64,000 nt of DNA from Triglochin maritima (taxonomy: Eukaryota > Streptophyta > Magnoliopsida > Alismatales > Juncaginaceae), in contig OY821771.1 in assembly GCA_963682175.1 (NCBI GenBank), forward strand, positions 10,043,001 to 10,107,000, read 5' to 3'. Below the pieces are notes generated by a model. It was not told the origin of the DNA, made no database searches, and saw only the letters and a program-made list of their open reading frames with translations. Of this stretch, positions 10,961 to 25,421 are shown piece by piece. Numbering within the stretch: position 1 is the stretch's first letter; each line of letters begins with the position of its first letter. Made by a program: the position numbers and the translations under genes.

Positions 10961-13533
10961 GTGATAAGGCAGATGTAAAACTCTCGGTATTTCAACGGGT
11001 GACAACCTCCCCATATTGGTCCACCGAGGATATGCTCAGCTTCATCGGAGTAGTCATCGTTGGGGTTGTGTTGGAAGGTCATTTTTGGAGGTGGGGGAGA
11101 CGAATCGAATACACAACTAAATGAGGGGGATCGAATACACAACTAAATGGAAGATGCCCTAACCTCTGATTTTATAGACCATGTAATGAAGAGTTGCATC
11201 TCTTCATGCAATAATAAAGGTTTATAGACCCTGTAAAGGAAGGAATGTCGAACGGTTGGGTCTCTTAGCATTAATAACATGTCCCTTGCCGAAGTGAAAC
11301 ATCCCATCATGGATAGGACGTTTCACTTCGACATTTAAACATTTATCATGATGACCAACGAGTGTAACGCGCATCATCAAGTTTCTATGTAACACATATC
11401 GAATTCAATCGAGTCATTGTTGGATTTTGTGTCCTATACTTGAATATATATTTTTAAAATTTTACAAGCAATTAGGATCGGTTTTCATATTTTTCATCAA
11501 TTTTATGTACACAATTTTCTAATTGTATTTCAATATGTATAACAAACTATTTAATATTGAAATACATGGATTGGATCATACCTATGGGATTATCAAATCC
11601 CTCTTACCAATCGGAAGTCGAGTTGCACGTCGGATCGTCTCGGAATTATCTCCAAGTGTTCACCAAACTCTAGCACACAATTAAAACTAAGAGAATTTTG
11701 GATGGAATGATGGAGAAAATTGGAGAGAGAAATTTTTTGCATTAGTGTAAACAATGAATGGATGAATGACCTATTTATAAAATTTTCTCTAACCCACATG
11801 TGCAAATCACTTACACATAATCCTTTGTTAGTCTCTCCACTAAACCACATCATGTGCAAAATCATTTTCCACATGATCTCTTGTTTATCTCTTCACTAAA
11901 CCACATTATGTGCAAACCACTTTGCACATGATCTCTTGTTTATTTGGTCACATCGTTATCCCATAACTACCTTTGACAAATGTGGATTAAATCCAGTCAT
12001 TAATCAGTAAACATTTCCTTATTAATATATGCAACAACATGGGCAAACGGTTGGACGGTTTCTCACTGTTTTTGACTTTACCAAATTTTGGATTAATATC
12101 CAACAAAATTTGGACTTTGGGGTTTTAGTAAATTCATATCTTATAATGTTGTAAATCGCATTATATCATGTAATATATTATCATATATAATGTCAAAATA
12201 TTATACCCATAATATATATGCATCTCATACAAATTTATTTATTATTCTAACTATGTCATTTTTCACGACATATTAATTTTGTCATTTCACCATATGTATT
12301 TAATTTCATATCATATGTATTTTAATACATCATAAAAAATACAAAATTATATTTCTTGTTTTCTAGTTTTGTGATGTGACCTATTAGAGAATCTAAGTTA
12401 TATTGGCAATGATATAAAACATTTTATATCATAAACTAGAAGCGGTATCTAGCTACACATTATAGTTACCCAAATAATAAAGATGTTTTGCTCACGCGAA
12501 CTAAACACGATCCACTTAGTGATATGTAAAATATCACTTGTGTCGATCTCTTGCCCCATGATATTATGAATATTATATAAGTAGAAATGTGTCATCTTTG
12601 TATTATATATTTATTTCTTGATCTCTTAAGCTAATTATAAATATGTAACTATGCACAAGTTACATTGTGCACATTATAAATTTTGCTTTATCAATGGACC
12701 CAACAATATCATCACTCAAGTCAAGAGGGACAATGATAATCTTTTGACATATCATCTTTTCCAGCATAAGTCATGTATAACCAACTAATACATTTATCAT
12801 TATACTTAATGATAGTTTTTGATAATAATCAAATCATACACTCCTTATGTGAAAAGATATAGGTCTCATATCTTAGGATTTAAAGACAATGAAACATTAA
12901 TGATACAAACACAATTTCATAATGTTTCATTTGTTAGGTCAATTCAACATATGAAAGAAATATTTTCCATTTCATATACTTATGTTGTTAAATACTTATA
13001 GAGATACAATATCGTTTAACCAACATGACAATCTTATCTCGGTGATTAATAATCTATTTTAATCACCATGATTGTGAATTACTTTTTGATTTTTGTAAAC
13101 CATTTTATTTTTTATAGTTCTACGGTTAAGTACCAATGGTCTCTTCGTTAACACTTCTAAAAGACTAATACATTAATCAAAGAACAAAATGTTTATACAT
13201 TCTATTCATAATAAAATACATATAAAAGTAAACTTTTAGAACACATCATTTCAACCATAGCCAAGTATAACTATCGAGCATACACGGACTCGCACTATCT
13301 ATCACGTACCATCGAGTACTATCGAACCCGATCGATTTCTAAAACAATTTCAAATATTGAGACATAGATAGATAGATAGATAGATAGATAGAGAGAGGAT
13401 GGTAGTGGTCATACGACTTAGGTAATAGTATTTTGGGAAGAAATATAAAGATAAGCATATTTTTCAGAGGATGTCAAAGTGAGATTTTTTTCCAGAGGTT
13501 GAGTTACTTGAGGCATACAAAGTTAAATTTTCC

Positions 13534-13541
13534 TACTAAAA
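13534..13541. repeat. Right 8-bp target-site duplication
   Basis: TACTAAAA, identical to 6429-6436, directly abuts the right end of the 7.1-kb element. Confidence 0.7.
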
Positions 13542-13732
13542 ATGACTAACTCACCTCCCTATCCTCCACTGGTAAAAACAAAGATCAAACGTTAACATGA
13601 AGACACAAGAATCCAATATATGGGCCAATAAACAACAAATGCACTAATTTATTTATTTATCATGTTTTAGGTCACCTCTATTAATTTGCTAGTACCCCAT
13701 TGCCAAACTGTCGCTAAAGGGCAAACCAACGG

Positions 13733-14704
13733 CTAGAAAAGCGTGAATCCGTCGTCATATGACACGTGCCATCCACGACGGCAGGGCGGCACATTCTCTC
13801 CATACTCAGAACAACAACTCCACCTCTTCTTCCAATTGCGTCTTCCGGTGTTGGGACGATCGTCTTTCGGATTCCACTTGTAGACGATGATTCCACTCTT
13901 GTCGGTCCAGTCCCCATCGATCCCTTGGTGGGGCGGAGCGAGTGAGAAGAGACCCTTCTCACCTAGTGCATCAAAATAACTAGTGAATGAATGAAAATGG
14001 TCTCTCAATAAGTCAAGCATCGCAATAAAAATCAAGTACCAGTATGCTTGTAAATATAAGAAAATCTTAAAAGCATGGCAGCTAGCTAGCCAAGTTATTA
14101 TAAAGGGTCTTTAATGTACTTCTATTATTGTTGTGCAAATGTTTTTTTTAATAAAATGCATGAAAACCAATTTTGCCAACAAGTTGATAGTGTTTGGTCT
14201 ATAAAATAGTTTAAATCGGGCATTTAACTTCATTTTCTTGACATTCTATAGTTATAGTATCTTTACAAAAATTAGGGTAGTAGAAAAACAGTAAATGTAC
14301 CTTTTCAAAATAATAATAAATTACAAAATATTTAAGCAGAAGCAAACACGATTACCGAACTGAGTCACAACCTAAGTTTTAGTTAGTTATTTAAAATAAA
14401 TCAGAAAAAAATCTTAAAAAATGTACAAATACAAATCAACAAAAAAACACCATAATTTTTCTAGTGATGTCACAGATGAATTATCCTATTATATTTTTTA
14501 GAAATGAAAAGAAGTACCTGTGATGTGACCATGGAAAGAGCAAGCTGTGGGGGAGTTTTCTTTTGGGATGTAGAGAGTGTTGCACCTTAGGCATTTCTTT
14601 GTTATGGTTTGGGGATTTGGATTTTGGATTTGATTTGCAGAAATGGGTTTAATTCTTGGGTTCAATTGGTTGAGTGTTGGGATCAGAGTGTGGAGGAGAG
14701 CCAT
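13733..14704 (-). CDS. Small Cys/His-rich protein with CHORD-like spacing (138 aa)
   Basis: Two exons on the minus strand: 14704-14518 and 13962-13733. The donor is CAG|GTACTT and the acceptor ACTAG|GTGAG, with a split Gly codon. The product is 138 residues. It has Cys38 and Cys41 (CLRC), then Cys55-x-x-His58, a conserved-looking middle (GLFSLAPPHQGIDGDW and SGIIVYKWN), then a CC pair at 112-113, Cys123 and His128 (RRGWHVSYDDG). This C-C-CxxH-CC-C-H order resembles the zinc-binding CHORD fold of RAR1-type proteins, but the length and linkers differ, so I do not assign it to CHORD. The start ATG at 14704 gives a hydrophobic N-terminus that might be a weak targeting peptide. The gene abuts the right end of the 7.1-kb element (about 190 bp from its stop codon). 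The molecular function is unknown. Codon phase and splice sites support a real, intact gene. Confidence 0.7.
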
Positions 14705-16381
<1,677 letters not shown>

Positions 16382-16751
16382 CTAAAGCTTTAAGAATCAA
16401 GTCTCAAGTCTACCCGGTTGGTGTTTGATCATCATTGTACATTCCATTTGTCAAGTATGAAACTATATAACTTACATTTTAGTTGACCGTTAGGGTTGAA
16501 ACTGCTCCGGATACAAATTATATATAGTTTTTGCTATATTTATATCATATTTATATAACGAATACGAATATGTAATTTATGAAAAAATATTGAAATTAAG
16601 AATTTGAATAGGAATACAAACCGAATATTAGCTTTTACACACTTATCATTATTATTATTAGCACATTTGGTTCTAACATATTGACCGTTTTTTAAAGTTC
16701 TATTTCGTTCGATTCTCTCACCCTACAGTGTGAACCAAATGGATTCCCAAA

Positions 16752-16778
16752 CCCCCCCCCCCCCCCCCCAAAAAAAAA
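16752..16778. repeat. C18 A9 homopolymer tract
   Basis: Eighteen cytosines are followed by nine adenines, about 200 bp upstream of the ZIP transporter start codon. Confidence 0.95.
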
Positions 16779-16799
16779 TCCGATGGCACGACACCTGCC

Positions 16800-16900
16800 G
16801 TCGGTGGGGCCCACACAATGGAAATACGGGGCCCCACACACATAGCAGTCATAACTCCTCTCTCTCTCTCTCTCTATATATATATATCTCGACCCCCAAA
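16800..16900 (+). promoter_or_regulatory. Core promoter of the ZIP transporter gene
   Basis: A palindromic GTGGGGCCCAC lies at about 16804-16814. A CT-rich tract (about 16858-16875) runs into TATATATATATA (16875-16887), about 95 bp before the ATG at 16981. TATA box plus pyrimidine patch is a common plant core promoter layout. The leader that follows is CT-rich. Confidence 0.55.
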
Positions 16901-16980
16901 ACAAACAAACTCCTCTCACAAACTCCCCCACACTCCTTTTTTTTCACTTCTCCCTTCCGGAACCCTAATCCGACGACGCC

Positions 16981-19900
16981 ATGGAGTCGCAGGTCCTCGT
17001 CGCCCTCGCCCTCTCCCTCGTCGGCGGCCTCAGCACCTCCTTCGGTAGCGCTCCCTCTTTTCCCCATTTCAGTTTTGGTTAATTTAGGCATGTCTTTTAT
17101 TTTATTTTATTTTGTATAATTTATTAGGATTGGGATTCTAAGAGCTTATGTAGTTTTGTTTCAAAAGGACGGTTCCAGAATTTCAAGTCAGGAGGTCGGA
17201 GTTTATAAGGATAATAAAAATATTACAAACCTAAAATACTACAAGTCTATGACTATCTTTTTCGGTACTTAGTTTTGATTGGGTATAAACCAATAAATTG
17301 GTATTTATTGTTTTTTTTAACTAGGTAGACTCATTAGATATATAAATTATAATCTACATATCTAATTATTGGTATTCGAAAAACCTAGGGGGGCGTAACC
17401 CAGAATGTCTGTTTGTAAAACAGGACAATATGGGGTCAGAAATCTAATAAATAAAAAATACATGAAGTTGGAACCCAAGTTGTCTTCACAAATGGTGCGA
17501 AATCTCAAAATCCTGGGGGTCACCCAACCCCTCTACCATATATATCATATAATATGTCTTGTTGTTTCAAACCGTACTTGGCTGATTGTGCTGATTGCTA
17601 AACACTATTTTAAGAATAACTACTTTTTGCACATAGTTGTTCATGTCGCCTACTGAGTCATATTAGTAGAAAGGTAGGTTTATGACAGCTTCCATCAATT
17701 TCCTCTTCACTTGTTCTTGGGTTGGATAGTTGTTGGTTTTATTTCAAATTTAATGTGCCATATCTAATTGTAAGGTTGGTTTAAGCAATTAAGGGATGGT
17801 GTTGTGTTAAGAAATGATGGTATTTTTCCATAGAAATACATTATCAAAAAAATTATTCCGTAGAAGACTAGCATCATAGGGACTTTTATCCATGTCTTCT
17901 GTTCATGTGCATGGATTCTATAGGAAGTAAAATTGTTTTTAGTTCGGACGGTTACTTTCATGTTGATCTTGGTGACAAATATTGGATAATGGAGTCCTCG
18001 GGATTTAAACATGTCCTTTTGCTCATACTTGAGATATATGGTTCATAACTGATTAACTTTCTTTCCAACTACAACATGTTAGAGCAACATTTAGGGTGAA
18101 CTTGGACAGTTGAAAACAAAGAAAATGAGATTTTCTGGTTGTGTCATAAATGTCGGACTATTTTGGGAGCTGACTTAAAGAGCTGTGATTCATGTTCCCT
18201 GGATTTTGAATGGATGCCTCTTTTTTTGGCTGAGTCGGTTAGCATAAATTTTACATTGTTACTTGGACAAAAGGTTTTTACTAGATTTGCTTGTTGGGTG
18301 GAGTAGATAAGTGAAGCTGGAGAAATATTGGTGCTTCATTTGGTTGTTCTAACTGAATAGAAGTTCTTTTTGGGGTTAAGCTAATGTTGTACAGTTACTA
18401 AAACAATTGGAACGATTGAATCAGGTGCACTTTTTGTGGTTGTGAATCAAACTCCCAATCTAAAGACGCTCGGTCTTTTACAGGTGCTAGTTACTTCTAA
18501 AGTTTTTCAAGCTTTTTAGTTATTTTTTCCTAATATCTACTTTACATTCTCATGTTCCTTGTGTTTAGGGTTTTGCTGCTGGTCTGATGTTGAGTATATC
18601 ATTTTTCGACTTGGCGCATAATGCATTGAACAATATTGGGTTCTTAAAGGGTAACCTTTGGGTGAGCTATCTCTCAATAGAAAAAAAAGATATTACAGTT
18701 AATTCTTATAGAGATGCGTATATAGTTTCTGTTTCTGTGATTTTGTGAATATGAGCAATCACTTGTGCATGTTCTTTAATTTATATTGATGACATCTCCA
18801 TTTATGTTCTTTACAATGCAGTTTTTTACAGGCGTCATCACATTTGGCTTTATTGTCAATTTCATACCAGAACCAACACTAGTTCCAAAGTCTGGCGCTT
18901 ATGCTAAAAAGGTTTCTCAAAAAAAATTCAGCATGAAATTTTTATATTAGATTACCCCTTGTAGGATCCTTCTTGAATTTGTTCTTTGAAACACAGAAAA
19001 CTGGCAACAAGGAATCAGAGAAAGACTTGATGAAGAAGCACCGTCGTCAAGTGTTTTTCAGTGGAATCATCACAGCAATTGGTTTCTTCTTTATTTATTA
19101 TTTATTTGTTCTCTCAACTTAATAGTTTGACAAAAGGTTTTCAACATGTTTGAGAAAAGACAGCATGACAGCTTACTATGTATGCATTCCATATTTTGTT
19201 TTCCAATAGCAATTAGTCATATTACAGTTGAATGGGGGGTTGCAGACGCTTGCTTTTGTTCTAATATCCTTGTTCAGAAAAGTAAAATTTTCATTCAAAT
19301 TAAAACGAATGTTTGACGTGCGTCAACAATATTTTTTAGTTCTCTTCTCGACAACTCTAAGAGAAAATGAATTGTGTAAATGCTGCACTGTTGCACTGCA
19401 GGGTTTGATTATTAATATTTAACAATAATGTAAAACTGTGAGTTCACTAAGTCGGTATACAATAAGCATGATGTAAGTTTGTACTTCTTGCATGTCAAAT
19501 GTGTTATGACACTTAATTATGTTTGTTTCCTCTTTTCTTCCGTCATAGTGTTGTGTATGCTGTAGTTATCAACTTATAAGATTTCCAGTAGAATAAGTAT
19601 TCATGTAGGAGTTGGGTTGACCAATTAGCAGCTTTGCTTTGCAATTGTATGATCCAAATATATTGTATTTTTAGTTTATTCATGATGCAAAGTGGAAGAT
19701 ACTAGAGGGAAATTTCATGTCCAGCTAACCATTAATTCCATGAAAAAACTGTCTGGGCCTAGCTTTTACGAAATGTAAATAATTGTCTCAGGTTACATTA
19801 AAGCTATTTTTGGTTTTCTAAAGATATGCTTGGTGTGATGCCTTGCTTCTTAATTTTTCCCTCATGCTGTAGGAATAAGCTTACATAATTTTCCTGAGGG

Positions 19901-22900
19901 AATGGCAGTGTTCCTTGGTTCGATGAAGGTATGCAATAACCACGTCTCCCTTGTTATTTCTTGTAGCTTTTAATAGGTCTCTAAGTCATTGGCAAACTAC
20001 TTACGAGTGGGAGGAACTGATTTCAACTATTTGTTTTGAAGGGACTTCGAGTTGGTCTTAACTTGGCTCTAGCTATTGCTTTACATAATATTCCAGAGGT
20101 ACATGTGACAATTGATTTGGATATTGGAGATATTATCTTATTTTTATTTCATGGTGTTTCTCATTATATTTTAGGAATGTAATTCCCTTCATTGAACTTC
20201 AAGTGGAAGTTTCATGCTCTGGGAATGTCCAAATCTATCGTTTGTTTCTTGTTCCAGTTTTCTACTTCACTTAGTAAATGTCCCCTGTATCTCGAATCAT
20301 TAAGTCTAAGCATTTAAATCCACCAATCTACTTTAATTTGCTATCATACTTATATTTATAATCTGTAGGTTTCTCTTTCAGGGAGTTGCAGTAGCACTTC
20401 CTATCTATTTTGCCACAGAAAGGTAATTATCTGCTGTGAGGGTTGCCTAGACTTGAATAGCAAATGTACATGTCCTTCGACTGAGATTATTCTTATTTTT
20501 AGACCATTTGCTACCATATTCTTTGGCTTATTAGTAACTAACGTGAATGATGGCCAAACTACTCATATGATGTTTCTGCAGCCTTATTGGTTTTCTAAGG
20601 AAATTACTAAAAAGCAGTTCTGGAAAGAGAAACAACTGGCGTCTAACTTGAAACCTCTCTTGTTTCTATATTAACAGCAAATGGGAAGCATTTAAACTGG
20701 CATCCTTATCTGGTTTTGCTGAGCCATTGGGTGTTGTTATTGTAGGTAATATCTTGCTGCTGAGTGCTGACTGCACTTGACTTATCTTTTTTCTGTTTTT
20801 CTTTTCAGATGTTTGTTATTGAAATCTTTTCCAAATGAAGAAAAATATTCCATTGTAGTTTTGGGGAATCATGTTTTGTTAATATGCGAAGTGTATTGCT
20901 TTTTATTTTGCTGTTCGTTGGAGTATAGACATGTAGTCCTGTGAATTTTATTTGAGTGGGTATTATGCCTTTGTACAATCTAGCCTTCACCTTAAAAAGT
21001 GGTTGTCTGTAAGGGTACAAAGAAACCAATTAATAAAAATGTTACAAAGAAGATAACTGTTAATCAAAACTTTGGACCAACTACTGACTTTCTTCATATT
21101 CAACCTCCAAAACAAAAGCTGGAAGCTTCTGTTCAGAAATTTCGAAGGTAATCTCAATTCCCTTGGAGGATGTCCATATGAAGGACATGAAAGATAGAAG
21201 GCAGCAGGTTTACATTTCTCATATGTCATATACATATTCTGCAATCCCTCTCAACATCGTGAACTTCAGAAGGCTAGAAACTATATGCATTGTGATTTCT
21301 GGGAACCAGCATGTTAACAAAAAAATTACAACTTCCAACTCTTAAAATTCAGTTTACCTTCTGGAATATGGTCTTTCTGAAGAAACAGGAATGAGAATGC
21401 TAGAATAGTTTAGAGGTTTGAAAATCATATAGGCCTGTTAAAAAAAATTGTACTAGTTTTAGAAGTTGGGTTGTAATCTAGGAATCATTTAGGCTTAAAT
21501 ATTTGGGACAGATTAGGTAGATACAATTCTAATTTATGTCAGTGCACTGAATCACGTAGTCATCTAGAAATTACAGTATTCAGACGTTAGACCAAGTTGT
21601 AATAATTAAGGACCTCCTCAGTTTGTGATTTGTCATATTTTTTCACTCGTTGGATTTTAAGGTGCTACTTCAATATACGTCGGTTATACTATGTGGATCT
21701 GTTATCCTAATGTTGGGCTAATCTGTTAATTAACTTTCTAGTAGCAAGGCCTTAGAAAATGACGGATACATGCATGAAAGAGGTAATGGCTATATTTTTC
21801 ATGCAGTATATTTTTCTTGTTGCAATTTTACAACACCATTTGGACATACTATAGTGCGTGTCTTGCCATCATGCAATTGAAACTATGGAAAAAAATGGCA
21901 TCAATAATAATTTTACTCATCTCTCGGATGGCCTACATTTACTTCTGTTAATATCTGACGATGTATGATTACAAGACATATAGCCTTTAAGGATATTTCA
22001 CAATTTCAAATATTTGATCTATTTCAGCTTACTTGTTTCCTAGAAGCTTAAACCCTCAAATTCTCGAGGGCTTACTTGGATCAGGTATTTTCTCCACCAT
22101 CTGGTTTGAAGTAATAATTGATTTCAGAAATTCACCCATTGACCCTTTTGTTATGTTTGCCACAGTGGGTGGAGTCATGGCATTCCTCACTCTGCACGAG
22201 ATGCTGCCTCTGGCATTTGATTATGCAGGGCAGAAACATGCTGTCAAGGCTGTCTTCTTTGGCATGGCTTTTATGTCCGCAAGGTGTGTTATTATAATGA
22301 AAAGCATAAAGTTCCAAACATAATCCCATGCAGAGATATAGATTGCCTTTGGTACCTAACCACATCTAAATGCTGTCTAAAGTTCTAAACTGCACTTTTC
22401 ATTATGCCCATTGAGAAAGCACTCAGAGTAATTATGCAAATTTAGTTAGATCTTAGATGTTAGAACCAATGATCAAAATGATAGTTTTGGTTCAGAGAAT
22501 GGACATTGAAGATTGGGAGTCAGGAGTTGGTGACTGGGAAAACATCGGAAATCTACCGAAACATAGGATTCTGGGCTTATATTTTATGGACAATATTAAA
22601 CATCTAGATATATTTATGATTTGTAAGAATTATATTAGTATCTTGGACTTGAAACTATAGTGAAGGAACTAACTTTTACATAACAAAATATCATGTTCTC
22701 ATTATATACCAATGTTTCCTATAATTCTATAGTAGACGTGCTCATTCGCCAATCGTCAATATGACAATATCAAGTTAACTGTCATGGGGAATTATAAAAT
22801 TTTCAATGTTAATCCAATAAAGTAGGGACAATAAAAAAAATCTGAAATTTCTGAAGTTCCACTGTTATATAAAAATTCCTGATTTTGGCTTAAATTTCTT

Positions 22901-24130
22901 AAGTTCCACCAATTACTCAGGAGAATGGCCAAAATCTTACATCTTTGGAAATTTACCCAATTTTATTTCAAAAAAGAAACCTAGATTTACTGAAACTTTT
23001 TACCTGATATTGTATTAGTTTTTTATTTTCTGAATTTCTGAATAAAGTTTGTTGACTTAATTCGACTTCAACCCATGTTGGGAACCATATTATGTGCACT
23101 ACTCTAGAGTAGGGGTGTAAGCGGGGCGGGGCGGGGCGGGTTTTTGGTCCACCGCTACCCGCCCCGCATAAGTTAAGCGGGTATGCGGGGCGGGGCGGGT
23201 CAAAAATAAAAAACCGCTACCCGCCCCGCATAAGGTTGGACTAGGTGAGGCGGGGCGGGTTTGACGGGTTTTTTAAATTTTTTTGATTTTTTCTAAGAAA
23301 AATAAAAGAACATCAAAACTTGAAAAATAGTAATTACTCATTGTATTTTTTGGGAAATTGGATGTGTGTTGTGTGAAAAATTAGACATTTGGTTAGTGTT
23401 GAATAATGATTTGGTAAGGTGGGTTAATGGTTATGAGTAAAATTGAAACATTAAAATGATTTTGGTATATAAAAAATTAATAATATATTTGATTAGGCGG
23501 GTTGCGGGTTATGCGGGGCGGGTTGCAAGACAACCGCAACCCGCCCCGCTTATTAGGCGGGTTATGCGGGTGGCGGGTTAGCGGGTTGGCGGGTAACATT
23601 TTTTTGTCCGCTACCCGCATTAGGCGGGGCGGGGCAGGGCGGGTTGCGGGTAAAATATTACCCATTTACAGCCCTACTCTAGAGTACTCTCTCACATGAA
23701 ATGACATTTATTCAGAAGAAACACACCGTACAAGTTTGGTAAGAATTGCCTTAAGTTGACCAAATTGATTAACTGAAATAATAATCAATAAACCTTTTCA
23801 TTGAAAATATATGAACTCTTAATGTCATGGCCATGGAGCATGTGGTTTTGTGGGGGAGGGATACCACAGTTAGAACTTCTGGCATATTTTCTTAGGCAAA
23901 TGATACTACAATTATTTACTTCTCTTTTTTTGACAAATCGTCGACACCCCAAGATGTGACATTAACCTCGATAGGGCTACCATTGTCTAGCTTATATATT
24001 TAGTCGAGTCACCTTGAGCTAATTATTCGCTGAATTTGCATCAATATGCATCTGGTTTGATATTTGTTCAACTTTGTTTGGCAGCTTATACTTCTTGGAA
24101 ATCAGCTTGCCTAAGGAGATGAGTTTGTAG
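16981..24130 (+). CDS. ZTP29: ZIP-family zinc transporter, ZTP29 type (277 aa, 12 exons)
   Basis: Exons: 16981-17044, 18425-18483, 18569-18661, 18822-18911, 18997-19081, 19873-19928, 20042-20098, 20382-20422, 20678-20745, 22028-22084, 22166-22283 and 24085-24130. All introns are GT-AG and the exons sum to 834 nt, giving 277 residues plus TAG. The protein starts MESQVLVALALSLVGGLSTS and has about eight hydrophobic segments. HNFPEG (about residues 135-140) and HNIPEG (about 164-169) are the paired motifs of the metal path in ZIP helices IV and V. A charged loop with KKHRRQ precedes helix IV. It matches my memory of Arabidopsis ZTP29 (276 aa) throughout; that protein is described as an ER zinc transporter linked to salt-stress unfolded protein response. 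Intron 11 (22284-24084) carries a MITE. I see no disruption. Confidence 0.92.
23110..23676. mobile_element. hAT-type MITE in intron 11, perfect 8-bp duplication
   Basis: Ends are TAGGGGTGTAA (23110) and the inverse of TAGGGCTGTAA (ending 23676). The flanks are identical 8-mers, CTCTAGAG at 23102-23109 and 23677-23684, as hAT insertions make. The body has GCGGGGCGGG and CCCGCCCCGC blocks at both ends around an AT-rich centre, with strong capacity to fold. It has no coding potential. Confidence 0.85.
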
Positions 24131-25024
24131 CTTCGGAGATGGTTTGTATCTGCTTTCGCGATTCATTTGTACATCCCTGAACCTATTCTTTAGTTGTCTG
24201 TTGTGTCTCACCCAAGAACTTGCTTGTTCTGAAAGTTGATAATTCTAAGATACGTGCATTCAGGTTTACAACGATTTGATAAAGAATGAATGTTAGTTCT
24301 AAGCAGCAATTGCAAGTGTCGAGGTAGGTCAGTTATTGGATTGGTAAGAATTTTGCTTGTAAACACTGCAATTCTGCAAGTCGAGTGGAAGAGTGGTGAA
24401 TAAATGTCTTGGCGACCTAATTTGAGGACATATTTGGTGCTGTTTATAACGATGAAATAGTTACAAATTTAGAAAATATGGAAGACATTCTGTTTATAAT
24501 ATTTTCTCTGTACGGTTCGGATTACATTATTATTCCCAAGCAACAGGTAATTTGTACTTTTTTCTTTTATTACGGTTGTGGCTTCTAGATGCATTATGCT
24601 TGACCTGCTGTCTGTTGTAGTTTAGTTGTATTTAAGTATGACGAAAACAAAGTTCTCTCTCAAACAACAGCGGTGATGTGTCGTATGTATCAAATTGCAT
24701 GAATTTTTTATATTTGCCAAGACATATCTATGTTTTCAGCTCCACCAAATACCTTTCTTTTTCTATGGTCAATTAAAAGTCCCCTCCTTTAAAAGTCCAC
24801 AATAACACTGATCCAATGGAAGTTCACTAGGATGAATCTTCATAAATGTTGAGCCCAAGGAGAATATTATGCAACACAAGTTATGCATGGCGCCTTGGAT
24901 GTTATTTTGGGAAGAAGATTAAAATAAATGGTTTTAACTACCTAGTTAAAATAAAGGAAAAAAAATTCAAAAATATAAGATTGACAAAATACAAGTGTCG
25001 TGAAAATAGTTGGTAAAACATAAA
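24131..25024 (+). other. 3' region of the ZIP gene and spacer
   Basis: Downstream of the ZTP29 stop there is T-rich sequence with an AATAAA at about 24391-24397 that could be a polyadenylation signal. No further gene is seen before the MULE terminal repeat. Confidence 0.4.
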
Positions 25025-25145
25025 TAATAAAAACGCTAATGAAAATCCATAATTTTTTTAAATAATAATTATTTAAAAAAAATCGAAAACTAATCAAAAA
25101 AAAAAATCTACGCAGATCGCGGATCGGAGCCGCGATCCGTGGGCG
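25025..25145 (+). repeat. Left terminal inverted repeat of the MULE
   Basis: An AT-rich outer part is followed by a GC-rich inner part with GATCGCGGATC and CCGCGATCC. The inverse of this order is found at 30440-30585. Confidence 0.75.
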
Positions 25146-25421
25146 CGAGTTCTTATAAATACATGTTTCGTCCATTTTTTTTCAATCCAATTATTTTTTC
25201 AATTCCTCGTACATTTCCACTTCTACTCTCCACACAGTTTTGAAATTGTGCCTGGTAATATTAATTTTTCTGATCCGTGTGTCTTTCCTGGTGTTATTTG
25301 AGGTAATTATTTTTTTCATTCTTATATTTATAGTTATTAATAATTGGTAATAATATCAAATATTGAAATTATACTCTCTTCACAGTCTTCAAATTGTGCC
25401 TGGTGAGACAGCAAATATAGG

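Larger units (their letters stand above)
6437..13533. mobile_element. 7.1-kb element with inverted arms of 2-3 kb, probably Mutator-like
   Basis: The left end starts GGAAAATTTAACTTT and is matched inverted at 13533, with strong similarity over the first 200 bp (6437-6655 against 13318-13533). Further inverted matches in order are: 7605-7790 against 13040-13260; 8240-8420 against 12370-12560; 8600-8700 against 12075-12190; and, more weakly, 9270-9560 against 11600-11800. The arms thus run far into the element, leaving a unique centre of about 9700-11430. It is flanked by a perfect 8-bp direct repeat. Long inverted repeats and an 8-9 bp duplication suggest a Mutator-like element, but no transposase is visible and hAT cannot be excluded. 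The left arm carries tandem arrays that the right arm lacks. Confidence 0.75.
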
